A DNA stretch of 64,000 nucleotides, taken from the NCBI GenBank assembly GCA_964007475.1, contig OZ023273.1:137303308-137367307 (forward strand). The letters are read 5' to 3'. The notes beneath the pieces were generated by a model that ran no database searches, was not told the origin of the DNA, and was given only the letters and a program-made list of their open reading frames with translations. Positions 22,601 to 35,600 of the stretch are shown here, one piece after another. Source of the stretch: Hybos culiciformis. Lineage: Eukaryota; Arthropoda; Insecta; Diptera; Hybotidae. A program made the position numbers and the translations under genes. Numbering within the stretch: the stretch's first letter is position 1; each line of letters starts with the position of its first letter.

Positions 22601-25600
22601 ATAATTAATTAGAAAAATAAAAAAAAAAACTTGTTCAAAACTTGAATTCAGTTCTCTAAGTCCAAGCTTTTTCGGGTATTCATTTGGCAAAATAGGATAT
22701 TCTTATCAAACTTGAAATTTTTGACATTCTTCTATTACAATTTGACACAACATTTTAGATGGCCTGTGTCTTTTTGTTTTAAGTGAAAATTAACATTTAT
22801 ATGATGGATATAAATTTTTATGTCAAGTTTTGTGCAGTGTATTTTGAATATAAAACAATGAAGTTTATATTTTGTTGATTTTTAATGTCTTCTGTATAAC
22901 TATTATTTCTATATAAGTACATATATATTTTTTTTATTATTTTATTAAAAAAAAAAAAAAAAAAGATAGACTAAACGTTATTTTAACCGGCTTTTTGATT
23001 ATTATTATAAAGTTGTTGTTCGGTATATTTTAAAACAATTCAATTTTTAAAATCATAATTTTATTTTTAGATAAACAAGTTTTTTGATTTTTTTTTTCAT
23101 TACTATTATATTGTATAAATTGCATTAAAATAATGTTTAAAAATTATCCTAGAGCAATATAGTTTGTGTTTGATATGTTTATAGTTCAAAAATCTTTATT
23201 CAGAGATTTCTTGAGTTGAAAAAATTGAAATAATTTTCTCTCGCTGGGTAAAATTTTTTATTTAAAATCAATTAGTTAGAGATCATAAATCTTCCATAAA
23301 TTGGCTAAAATCATATGTTGAGTCTAGATCTAATTTCCACCATCTAGCTCAAAAGTTTATTAAAATTTCGAATAATTAAAAAAATATAAAAAAACATGTG
23401 GCAAAAATCTGCCAAGCTTGATACATTTGTTCATAGACTTGCATAGTAAATACGAATATTCAGACGAATTTTGAATTAAACTTGAATGAATAATTAGAAA
23501 GTATCAGACCTATATCTGCAGTTTCATGTAAATTCTTTTACATAGTTATAGTTTTTAACAAAATTTACCCAATGAAAGAACCTTAATGACTATGATAGTG
23601 TCAGGAAAATGTTTTATTTTTGGTCATTTTGTATTAAATTACTTTTGGCACCTGGTACCCTTTAAAAAAAAAAGTTAGTCTTTTTGAATAAAATTTTTTC
23701 AGTAAAATTAAAAAGTAATTTAATGAAAATTATAATGTTTATATCTAAAATTTTATTTTCTATTAGAATACTGAATCAGTATAAAAATTTGTTAACATTA
23801 TTTTATTTTTTTTTGTTAAAAAATGTAAAATAAAATTATTGCTTTTTAATTTTAATTTTTGTATAAAAGTTTTGAAAAAGTTGATAGTTTAAGCACAATG
23901 TACCTATATCTAAATTTATACAAAATTTTATTTGTAGCAAAAGGTTTCATTTGAATTTCTCATTTGCAAAACAAGAAATATGAGTTTTAAAATAACAAAA
24001 AATAGTACAAAAAAAAATTAATTAATTTTCAAAAACACAAATTGAAAACTTAAAAATTAAAAACATTGGCACACTTCCTGATTTCTTTTAAAGCGCTAGA
24101 ATATGAAATTATTTGATCCCACGAAGGTTCTAGTTAAAGTTATAATATTATTTTTTGATTATTAAAAAAGAAATGAAAAAGTACAAATATGGTTTCAGTC
24201 ACTTTTTGGTCGTTTCACATTCAGATCGGATGGAATAAATAAAGCATACTTTCTATATTTCTTAAATATAACTTCCGATAAAACCTCTTTTTTAAAGCCA
24301 GTTTTGCTTGTAAATAAAAACAATTGTGTTATTTTGAAAATTGCAAATAAAATCATATAAATATGTACAACTACAAGAAAATTTTTGAAGTTAGAACACA
24401 ACTTCCCAACTAGCAGATTATTTTTGTAGATAATTATTTTATATAAGTTTTCTACTAAAAGGATCGAATTCTCTTATAGAGCTAATTTGCTATTTGGGTT
24501 ATGGATACTGCAGTAACTACAATTTAGTAATTCGAAATCATTAAGTACCTCTACCTAGTTAAATAGAGTAAATTACATCGACATACACATCGACGAGAGG
24601 ATATAAGTAAAATTAAGATAAAATTCTTTTCTTAGAAGTTTGCTAAAATTAGCGATTAAAATCAGCGATTAAAACCATGAATGAATAAGCTCACAGTAAT
24701 TGCTTCCCAGGTTTGAACATATTGCAGTTCAAAAAGCATAATAAATTATTATAAAATATTAACATATAATCCTTAAATAATAAAATAACTTAAATAATAT
24801 AAAGTAATTACATTTAGGTAAGAATCTCTTAAATTTATTTATTTTAATTTAAAGTAATATTTTGATAGGAATTTTTGATAAGATTATTTCAAAAATGATT
24901 ATATTAGAAAGTATGTAATTTGGAAATTATAAATAGAAAATAAATTTTTTTTTAACTTATGAATGTTTTATTATTAACAAAAATATTATTGAAAATACCG
25001 AAATAAACCGTATATAAAATTTATTTTTGTTATTAGAAAATTAGTAAAAGTCATGTTGTAAATCACATTATTATAAAAGGATTACAATTAATAATGGTAA
25101 GAATAACAAATAAACAAAAATAGTAAAAGGAAAAATTATAAAATTGATCTATTTGATTGATAGTTATTTTTTTTTGAAGAAAATATTTTAAGCCTTTAAA
25201 AAAGATTTATTTTTATTTCTTTTTTTTTATGAATAAAATATTTTTACAAAATAAATCACATGGGAATATTATCAAGTCATACGAAAAAAAAAAATTGAAG
25301 AATGCAATGTACTACATGACTAACCGGATAATCCCAACGAAAATTTAACAAGAATATAGAAAAAATAATTGGAAGAACTTGGATATTCATATAAAGACAG
25401 AGTTTTTGCAAAACTATTGATATAAAATGTATATAAATAATTTGAATGCTTAATTGGTTGAGTACATATCTTCATATATTTAAAACTTCCAACTTTCTGT
25501 CCACACAAAGTTTTTTATCATAAAGGTTTGATAATCTGATTAAATTTGGTTTTAAAAGTTTTAGAATTAAACTGCAAAAAGTTCTAATACTAGATTGAAT

Positions 25601-25936
25601 TCCAACTGGAAGAAAAATTATCTCCTTAGAATACGCGGTAAAAAAGACAGAATAAAAAATCTCACATACTTATACTTTTGAAATATTGTCAGTCTTTATT
25701 ATAACAAAATAATATGTGGAATGGGTTTAATTCAAGATAAAATTTGACTGAAGAAGGTATATTTGTTTTTTTTTGTAAATAATAATCCGAAGAAGTTTTT
25801 AATTAAATTTTAGAACTTTTTATGGTTTTTAAACGCACACACATGTATATCATATAAATTATGTAATTAAAATATAATTAAATCTTTAACAAAAATTATA
25901 ATGTAAATTTTTTTTAAAAACTTTGTATTTTTGCAG

Positions 25937-26026
25937 GAAATATTCATTATATTATTATTATTATTTTTTTTCTTATCCCATTCCGTCATATTTCAATTAC
26001 ATATAAATTCTTTCAAAAACTGTTAA
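25937..26026 (+). CDS. Weak terminal-exon candidate, hydrophobic
   Basis: A good acceptor (AACTTTGTATTTTTGCAG ending at 25936) leads into 29 codons ending TAA at 26024-26026. Residues 1-19 are hydrophobic (EIFIILLLLFFFLSHSVIF), partly because of an (ATT)n repeat. An AATAAA follows at 26082-26087. The frame that needs only one base to complete a codon, as at 8043 and 29422, is also open (22 codons). The repeat origin of the hydrophobic stretch makes this a poor call. Confidence 0.12.
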   Translation, partial: EIFIILLLLFFFLSHSVIFQLHINSFKNC

Positions 26027-26370
26027 AGAAAATAATATTGTTTTTCCTTTTAGTTTTTATTTCCTCTCTTCTTAAAACCCCAATAAACATTTATTCAAGA
26101 AAATGAAACAAAAAAAAGAAAAGATATTCAACCAAATTTCCCATAGCAAAAGTTAATTTGAAAATCCTTAGATACAAAATTTGTAAAGATATTATATTCT
26201 GAAAACCAAAAATAATTTATATTATATCTTGTATACAGAAATTAAATTAAATATAAAAACCAAAAAACAAATACAATATATACACAAAGACAAAATAAAA
26301 ATATAAAATAATTTTATTTTATTTTAACCTGTTAAAATAGAAATTTTCCCCGCCTTTTATCTTATTCTAT

Positions 26371-26440
26371 CTCTACACATATCAGGGAAGATAGAAGCTC
26401 TCTATAAAAACACAAGCACACCACCACAATCCACAAATGT
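26371..26440 (+). promoter_or_regulatory. Possible TATA-containing core promoter
   Basis: TATAAAAA at 26403-26410 sits in an unusually mixed-composition stretch: GATAGAAGCTCTC before it, and CACAAGCACACCACCACAAT about 25 bp after it, where a start site would fall. GATA-type words (AGATAGA, TTATCT) lie 5-45 bp upstream. Downstream, a GAC/GAT triplet run (26453-26470) follows. TATA-like words are abundant by chance; the flanking composition is the only reason to note this one. Confidence 0.15.
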
Positions 26441-27543
26441 TTATAATAAGGTGAACGACGACGACGATGATACAAAATAAATAAACTCTATTTTAAATAA
26501 ATTAAAAATTATTTCAAATTAAAAATCGCGTAAATGATATTTTGATAATAAATTTTCCAAATATTGTTTTTATATGAAATAGTTTTCGAAAGAGGGGCAC
26601 ACATAATAGATATTGCAATCCTAAAGTTATTAAAGTAAAATTTCAACATTTTAGCTCATTCTATACTAAAAAATGATTTGTATACCAAAAAACAAACATA
26701 TATATACATATTACACAATATCAAAAAATAGAAACATTAAATAACTGGCGCCTGGATTGATTACAAAATCTGAGTAAATGAATAGAAATTTTCTTTAATC
26801 AAATATCAACTTAACAAATCATATTATGTAAAATCAATTTAAACAGAGAAAAATGTTTTCCCACAGCGAAACAAAGATAAGAATAATAAATTAGGCAGTC
26901 CCAAAATGAATAGTTGTCTCTGCAATATAATTGAATGACACTTTATGCTTGAAGTTGTTGTTAACAGAAAAATATTTGGTGTACATGCTTGTTGTTTATA
27001 ATATGTTTAAATTTTCCTTATACATAGAGCTTTATGTATACACCATGCATTAATTATTGCAATCTTTGTGTGATGAAAAATTTAGACAATTATGTCATTA
27101 TTATTCTTATTTAAAAGTTAATTAGGCATATTTACAAATTCTACAATTTATTTTAGCTTATTCCCAAATATAATAAAAATGAAGGGTTTCTCTTAAATTC
27201 AAGAAGGACAATTTTCCTTCGACTAAATATAGTCGCTTTGCCTATTTATAAATTGCATAATTTATTTATTTACTTATTTAGAATCAACATTTTGATTTTC
27301 AACGTTTTGACTTTGTTGACGACATAGCTGCTGATGATGAGACAAATAATTTTTAATACATCATTAATTCAAGGTGTAATAACATATAAAATAAGCCCAA
27401 ATTTTATATAATTTCACATAATTTTCAAATTCCTTAATTGAATAATTTAAATATCTTAAGCAAAAAAGGAAAAATAAATTGTACAAAATTAATTCCGTGT
27501 TTTTTCCCAGGACTAATTATGCTAGGTAAAAAAAACTGTTAAA

Positions 27544-27570
27544 ATTAATATTATTGAAGCTTTTATTTAT
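27544..27570 (+). repeat. 27-bp perfect direct repeat, copy 1
   Basis: Identical to 27597-27623, offset 53 bp, containing the core ATTATTGAAGCTTTTATTTA. The spacer is TATA-rich. This is a recent local duplication. Confidence 0.9.
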
Positions 27571-27596
27571 AATATATATTTTATTTATAATAATAT

Positions 27597-27623
27597 ATTA
27601 ATATTATTGAAGCTTTTATTTAT
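27597..27623 (+). repeat. 27-bp perfect direct repeat, copy 2
   Basis: Second copy of 27544-27570. Confidence 0.9.
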
Positions 27624-29421
27624 TTTAGCTATTATGTCAGATGTCACTATATACACTATTTTCTGACCTACATTTGAACATTGTCAGTTTATTTTCCTGC
27701 GGTATAAGTATTATATAATTTACAAAAAAAAACTTTGTTAAATTATTTCTACAACATATATACAATATAATTAAAAATATCAAATATAATGTCTAACACC
27801 TAATTATCTTAAGTTTATAACATTTAGAATTGCAAAATCTTAAACCACAATGCAGCATTTTCTCATAAAATTTCCTCAATTGGTTGAACAAAACTATATA
27901 ACTATATACACAACTTATATATTTTTTTTATTTTTTTATTAGTTCTTCCCAAATGGCATTTTTCTCCTAGAAGTTAGAAAGAAAAATATTTATTTGTTTG
28001 CATTCTGTGGTTGTATCCTTTTCCGTTAAAATTTGGTTATATTTAAGTTTTACTTTTTCAAAATATCTCTTGGTAAAAAAAAACAAAAAAAACAAACAGA
28101 AAACAAATACAAAAATAAAATTCAAATAAGAATTTTGAAATAAGCCAAACCGAACCAACTATTTAAGGATTCCCCACACATTGACTGCATATTTCTTTGT
28201 TTTCTTTTTCAAATATCATAAAAGCCTTTAGGCTCCTAAATATTTATAGCTTTTTTTCTCTTTCTGTTTGTACAATAAATAAAACTTTTTTTTTTTAACT
28301 GAATGTGGTATTTATGTAGGTGGTTACTGATACTTCTTCTTATTATTTGTGTATATATTATTATATGTATACAATAGTTTATAAAATTTTACTAATAACG
28401 TTCAACATTATAAATTTATATATTTTTGGGTTATTTATTGTTGCTATAATCCTATTTTGCAATGAATCTCTACGCAATAAAATTCTTCTAAGAGAATAAT
28501 TATTATTATCTTGTTTTCTACAATTTTTGGTTCATTATAGATTTTGAAAAAGAGTGTACAGTTTTTTGTTAATTAATTGTGATAAGGACCAATTATTGAA
28601 AAATATCCAAAACAAGGTATCTATTTCTATTAACTAAAGAGTTTTAATTTGTAATTAGGCTTCAATTCCGAGGAAAGCCTTTAATGTCTTAATGATAACG
28701 ATATTATATAATAGTGTGTGAAATATTTGTATTCTCAACTATGCAATGCGTAATTTGTAAATTTGTAATGAAATTCTACTAGATTTCTTTCGTTGAGAAA
28801 CTGTATATTTACTCATATAAATAGTGGTAGCGTGAATTTAGATAAATTTAAACTGAAATTGTATACATAAATATTTTATAAAATACAAATTGTATATATA
28901 CTTATACTTATGTAATATTTGCATTATTTAGGAAAATAAATTTCATATAAATGTCCTAATAGCTAACGGACATTGGACCATATTTCTTTAGATATTTTAT
29001 TTTAATAGCAATAAAAAAGATTGATTGTTAGAATAATTTTCTTAATATATAATATAAGAATATTATGTAGGTACATTATTATGTGCATGTTAAATTTAAA
29101 AATATGACTATAAGTTGGAAAATAAATTTAAAAATCAAAATAAAATTGGAAATTGTTTAGGTCATTTTACTTCCAGTATGTAATGTAAAATGAAAATACC
29201 ATAACTGTATCTTAAAAGTTGTATGTTTTCTTTTCTACCGTAAAAAAATTAAATCTTCGGAGAAATGATATTGAATTAGGCTATTTCACTTAACCCCTTT
29301 TGCTGATTAAATCAAATATGCGTTTGTAATGTATGATTGAGGAATATCTAAATCTAAGGATTCGTTAGTCTTCATTATATAAATAATGAAAAATAAAATA
29401 TATTCCTTCCACATTTTATAG

Positions 29422-29482
29422 GCCAGAATCAGGAACTGAGATCATTAAGAAAATGTTACTTTCAGTTATTTTTTTTATTTAA
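29422..29482 (+). CDS. Candidate terminal exon with short GPI-signal-like tail
   Basis: A strong acceptor (ATTCCTTCCACATTTTATAG ending at 29421) precedes one base that completes a codon. Nineteen codons PESGTEIIKKMLLSVIFFI then end at TAA (29480-29482). The small-residue PESGT, short basic spacer and hydrophobic end imitate a GPI-anchor signal. AATAAA lies at 29542-29547. The entry phase equals that of the 8043 exon. A second frame is also open across the same DNA. No upstream exons are identified. Confidence 0.22.
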
Positions 29483-29541
29483 ATTTTTTGGTTTATTTTA
29501 AATTGAGTGAACATCATGCTGATAATTATTGTTATTTTCGG

Positions 29542-29547
29542 AATAAA
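29542..29547 (+). terminator. Polyadenylation signal AATAAA after the 29422 candidate exon
   Basis: Canonical hexamer 60 bases after the stop at 29482. It is only meaningful if that exon is real. Confidence 0.2.
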
Positions 29548-32500
29548 GTTTAATAAGTTCACAGCATTCTATATGAAGTGATAATTCATTAATAAATATA
29601 TTATGTTTGATCCCGAACATAATTTACTAAAAAGTTCGTTAATCTTATTTTATGCAGGTGCTATTTTATTATATTTCCATTAATAAAATTTTATCAATTA
29701 TATATTATATATATTATATACTATATATTATGGGTTTTTCTGTATTTTACCATAATTTTTTTTTGTCCATTATTTTCACATAAGTAAATTAAATTATTTA
29801 TTACTTTATATATTAAATTTTAAAATTATAAAAAATAAATTTTATTTTTTTTTAAATTAATTATTGTTTTATTAATAATGATTCATTCCAATCATTATCT
29901 TTGATTTTTCAGCATAATAAAATTAATTACAATATAATTACAAAATGTGGTAAAATTTATATTGACCAAATTTTACGGTGTTGTAATTTTTTGAATAAAA
30001 CCCAGCAAGATTTAAATAATCTGGGTTAAGGATTTTAAAAAGTCAAAATTTTTGCAATATGCGTTTCATTCTTTTTAAGTTATTTGTTATATATATTTGA
30101 AACATTTAATAATTATTTTATGAAAAATTTAAATTGAAAATTTTAGTTTAAATTGAAAATTATAATTTAGGAATCATATAATCAAGTTCAAGTATTGTTT
30201 ATACTATATACTAAATTATTGCAATTTAAAATATAATTCCAAGTATCCATTGGGTATCATCAAAAATTTATAAGAATAAAATAAATATAGTCTGATCTGA
30301 TATACTTATATTTTATAAATATTTCATAAATTAAAATTTTTCTACATATTATTATTTAATTTGTAAAATGAATACAATTTTCAAAAATTTATTTCATTAC
30401 AAAAAGGAAATTACAATTAGAAAGTTCAAAGAACTCATATTTTATTTGCACTATGTTGAAAAAAAAAAAAAAAATAGAAAATATTTTCCCTTGTTACGAT
30501 AATTTAAATGAAAATTACCCAAAGGATAAATATTTTATCATTAAGGAGCATTAATTTAAAAATAAAAAAAAATATACATAAATACATACATATAAAATAA
30601 AATGAATAAAAAAAGTTAGAAAACAATTGTTGCTGCAACAATGAAGTGAAATTAAACTTTTTTAATTCAGAAGCTTAACTTTTCTACAAATTATGGCACT
30701 CTGAATTATATTCGGTTTTTTTTTTTTTTATTATTTTTTTTTTTATATTTTACATATTCAAATGAATTTCCTCTAAATTTCTGTCTGTTCATATACAAAA
30801 AAAAAAAAAAAAGATAAATAAAATCCTTATTCTGTTTGTTCTGTTATTTTCATTCATGAACTTTAATAAAAAAAAAAATAAAAGTACTGAAAAAACAGAA
30901 TCGGATAGTGCTTGACATAGTTAGTTATGTAAAATTGCAGAATTAAGATATTATAAAATTTTTAATAAAGCTTATACGACAATAACTTTGGGTTATATAA
31001 ACTCTGCATATGCAGTAAAGGATAATCAATTTTAAAAATTTACTATATAAATGATAATAATTTAAGAAATTTAAACTTAATCTTGATGAGAAATAGTTGT
31101 CATATTCTGTACTAGAACGTGTGATATCTTACAGCGAAACAAAAAGCATATAAATTGTGAAACATTATACTATTATATTATACACTTATTATCTATATAA
31201 ATATTTGCTTGTAGTTTAAACATTTTATAAACTTTTCTTCATGGAAGGATCAAATTTGGGGCTTGTTTACGAACTCATCATCCAATGCTTATGTATGTAA
31301 ATAATATACGTTCAATGTACATGCATTAAGTATAATACAAACATTTTTTAGTATATTTATTGTTTTATTTATACAAAATACAATTATTTATTATGATTAA
31401 AAATTTTTTTATTTTGTAAATTTTCATTATTATAAAATAAATATATAAATGTATTATACAAGCTTTAAATATGATCTTCTAATTAACTATTATATTTCTA
31501 TAAAAAAAATATATGATGTGTTTTATATAGGTACATTGGTTATAAAAATATAAACTATTTATCTTCATCTTTGAACTCTACAGGGATTCAAATCAATTTA
31601 ATTTATTAAATCAATACCCTATATAATTATGTATGATTTATCATAAATTGTTTTATATTATTATATTTAACTATTTTGACCTGAAATAATAATATTGAAT
31701 GAACATCATAAACATTAACAGTGTACTTACTGTTCACATTATAAACATAAAATATTGTTTAAAATACATATAATTGAAGACAATAATTGAAGATAGTTAT
31801 ATAAAGAAAAACCTATTTATTTATATATTTTAAGAAGTTAAATAGATTTCTATTTTATGATTAGTTTTATTAAAAAAAAAAATATATTAAACATCATTTT
31901 TTTTTCTTCTTTAACTTAATTAATTTGGAAAAATAATTTTCATTATTAGTTGTGAAAAAAAAAATTTTTTTTTTCTTTAAACATAACGATTTAAGTTGCC
32001 ACAGAACTCAATAGTGTTAACAATAGGTTCATTTTATTATATTAAAAGAAAGTATTATGTTAGTTCTTAAATATTTAACTTTTTACTGTACAAATTTTGT
32101 ATTGCAATATTGATTTTATGTAATATTATATTATACCAGAGAGAAATATAGAATAGACAGAGCGCTAACTTCATACAACATTTTTTAGTATGAAAAATAA
32201 CTGCTGTCGTTCAGCTCCATTTGATAGTATTTGTGTCTAAATTAAATCAAAATCTATGAAACACTATTAATGTCCATCAGTTACTTCATACTTAAAAAAG
32301 TTGTTCGAAATTGTTTCTCATACTAAGTATATTTCTATGTGATTATACGTAAAATGTTAAATATTCCCAATATAAACATGTAATTCAAAAACTAAGAACT
32401 AATTCTAATTCCAAGGTACAAGAATTCCAATTTCAAACACATATCTACCTATCTACAAAGAAAAATAATGAACGATTAGAACAATTATTAATAATAAAAT

Positions 32501-32605
32501 AACAACTACCCTGCGGCAAACGTATTATGGGTTTATTGTATTTTTTTATTCCAACTTCTTGTATATCGCTTTTAACTTTAATATATATTTTTCTATTTTA
32601 TTCAG

Positions 32606-32624
32606 GTGCAAATGCATCGCAAAG
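32606..32624 (+). CDS. Candidate 19-nt microexon
   Basis: Nineteen bases (GTGCAAATGCATCGCAAAG) lie between a strong acceptor (TTTTTCTATTTTATTCAG ending at 32605) and a near-perfect donor (AAAG|GTAAGTATT). All three frames are open: VQMHRK, CKCIAK and ANASQ. The length is not a multiple of three, so inclusion would shift frame; it may instead be an untranslated exon. It sits in at least 5 kb of otherwise featureless DNA on each side, as microexons in long introns do. In DNA this T-rich, one or two such acceptor-donor pairs per strand are expected by chance. Confidence 0.22.
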
Positions 32625-35600
32625 GTAAGTATTAAAATGCTATTGACCTTTATTTTGTGTATATATATATTTTTTTTTTTAAAGATTTCTGTTTCATTTT
32701 ATCTTTGAATCAGAAAAATAAAACTTTTTTTTTCTGTAACCATTTTTTTCTTTTTTTATTAAACGGCTCTTGTATTTTTGCATTTTGGGTGCAGTTTAAA
32801 TCTATTTCTTTCATTTCAAATTGGGTACCTACATATACCTCTATTTTTTTATATAAGTATATAGGATTTAATTCTAAGTAAAAAAAAAAAAAAAATCAAA
32901 AACAACCATATAGATATAAATAAAAATTTAAATCTATTTTTATAGGAAAAAAAAAAATGAAATAAAATTATTATTTGATATTAATAGAGTTTTATATTTT
33001 TTTAAGTAGAAGCGTAGAAATAAAATACAAAATAATAAAAAAAAAATCTTGAATCTTGGAAAAAAAAGGTCATTATAATCGGTCAATGACGTTTAAAAGG
33101 TTTCTTATATTGAACTTGTTTTTTTAAAGATTTTTCAAAAAATTAACAAGTGGGAGGAAGTACAATGCACTTGATTTAAGGATCTTAAAAAATTATATAT
33201 ATTTTTTAATTTTATTGTTTTATTAAGCAAGGGAATTTAAGATTTTTGGTTTGAAAGAAAATATTTATTAATTATTTCGATTTTAAGTAAATGCAATGCA
33301 ATAGTTTATCATCATGAAAATTTGGTTTTTAGTGTTTTTATAATTAGCAAATTATTACTATTGAAGTTTCTATTGACATCTACGTTAACAAAACAGAAGT
33401 TTAATAATTAAAATTTACTTTTTATGAGTTTTTAATATCTAAACAAATTTAATTTAATTCGTTGAAACATAGAATTTTGCATAAACTTCTAAATTGTTTA
33501 ATTTTCAAGAGTTTACCAAATTCAATTTTGAACGGATGTTAGATATATTTTTTTTAATTTTCGCGAATTTGATGAAATTAGAAAATATTATGTTGCAGTG
33601 CAATCACAAATTTAAACTGGAAATTTTTATTTGTTTTCGTTTTTGATTGCGCCATCCACCATTGACCAAATAGTACAACTTCAATAAATGTAATTTTTTT
33701 TTATTTACGTACGGGGTCAAATTTTTTGTTGAAGTTGCGGAAAATAAGAATATATGTACATTATACATTTTGAAAATTTATAAAATTCTATAATAGATTG
33801 CATATTTTACGGGATTACTTGTATTCTGTTTTTTTTTTTTTTTTAATATATTTCTTGAAACATAAGTAATTAATAAAAAATAAGATTGACCTGTTCTCTG
33901 CAGCACAGTATGAGTTCTATTTCATTTTTAAAAAAAAATATTCTTTTTTTTTGATGACATAATGTAGGTAGGTACATATAATTTGAAGTCATTCTAATTA
34001 TTGAATTTATCATATCTTCAAAAAAAAAAAAATTAAAATTCCTCAGTATGAGTTCTATATACAAACAATTTTTAATTTAGCATTAAGGAAGTTCTAAGAA
34101 TGCAGTCACAATCAAATAACTAATAAATTTTCTTTGCTTAACCGGAACCAATGAAATAAATAATATTTTTTTTTGTTTTCTTTCAATGCTTCATTATTTT
34201 AATTTGTTAACTTTTTTTTATTTTCATTTTTTTTATAAATTTTCCTATCTATTAAGTCTGACAGTGGACATTGATACTTTTTCCATCACTATATATACCA
34301 CAATCATGATGAATAATACCTTTTGATTCCATATTTAATTTTTAATTTTTCTCAAGAACAAGACAACCGAATTAATAGTTTTGGTCATTAAGAATTTTTT
34401 GTTTTTTTTTTACTATTTTTTTTTAAATATATGTACCTCTTGTAAATTGAAAGTGTTTACAGCCGTAAAATTGAATTCTATAAGAAAAATAAAGTGCATT
34501 TATTTTTCTACAAATTTATTTTGTCAGTCTACGATTAAAATTTACAGAAGTTGTTATTGGGATTGAATACAAGTGCATGGAAATCAATTTTCATCACATT
34601 ATAGGTACCTGTGTTGCAATATTTCAGAACTCTGAAAAAGTTTTAAAACAAAAAGAGAAATAAATGAATAATTCTTTTATTTATTTTAAACTTTGGATTA
34701 ATTTTCACTTAAAGTTGAAACTAATATTTTTATTTATAATTTCGTAAGATATTTGTATTGTATATTGCACTCTTTAACAAGTTTGCAATAAACATTTTTA
34801 ATCTAAGTACATACATACTAATAATAAGGATAAGAGATTATTAATAAAAAGGATCTTCAAGACCTACATACCTTAACTACATATATGTTACTAACATAGA
34901 CGAAATGTAATTTCATTTAAATATGTTTTAATGACAAAATTTGCTATATGAAAATACTTTTATACAAATACAATAGTTTCATCGATGCTTACATTATTTT
35001 TTTCAACTTTAAAAATCTCTTATACAAACTCTTATAGTTTTAATTAATATAATATTGACGTCGCAGTTCTTAATTTATATTCATAGGATTTTAATTAAGT
35101 GGATACCTTTTTCTGGTAAACAGAATATAACAGTTGAAATGCACAGCAGAGTGCAGGAAGAAAAAAAATGATTAAGCGTGTTAAATAAAAAATGATATTG
35201 GATTCAAAAATAGGAAAAAAAAAAAAAACTTAATAAAAAAAACAAAACAAAAAATTAAAACTATCTAAAGATTGTGTCTATTTGGTTATTTAGGGATCAG
35301 TTAAGCTGCTTTTGTTGGATTTATTCTGTCTATCTGGTTAAAATGCAAATGTGAACATTTTCTAAATTATAAAATGGAATTTTTGTTTTTGTTTTTAAAT
35401 ATAAATATATAATAAATATCCAAATAAAGAATTATTTAAATTATTTTTTGATAGAATATTTTGAATAAAAATAAATACTGTTCGTCTTTGTTGATATTGC
35501 AATGCTATAAAGTGCATTATAGACTATGTAGAAAAACATATATTATTTTATGGTTAGGACTGGGTATAATTCTCAGCCAAAGTGAATATGGAATTTATTT

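Larger units (their letters stand above)
19669..32605. other. Long AT-rich block, intergenic or intronic
   Basis: No recognisable gene. The phenylalanine- and tyrosine-rich frames here (for example 20866-21177 and 21364-21573) come from poly-T and (TTA)n DNA. Two splice-acceptor-led terminal-exon candidates (25937 and 29422), one TATA-containing patch (26371-26440) and one 27-bp direct repeat are listed separately. The rest is simple sequence. Confidence 0.55.
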
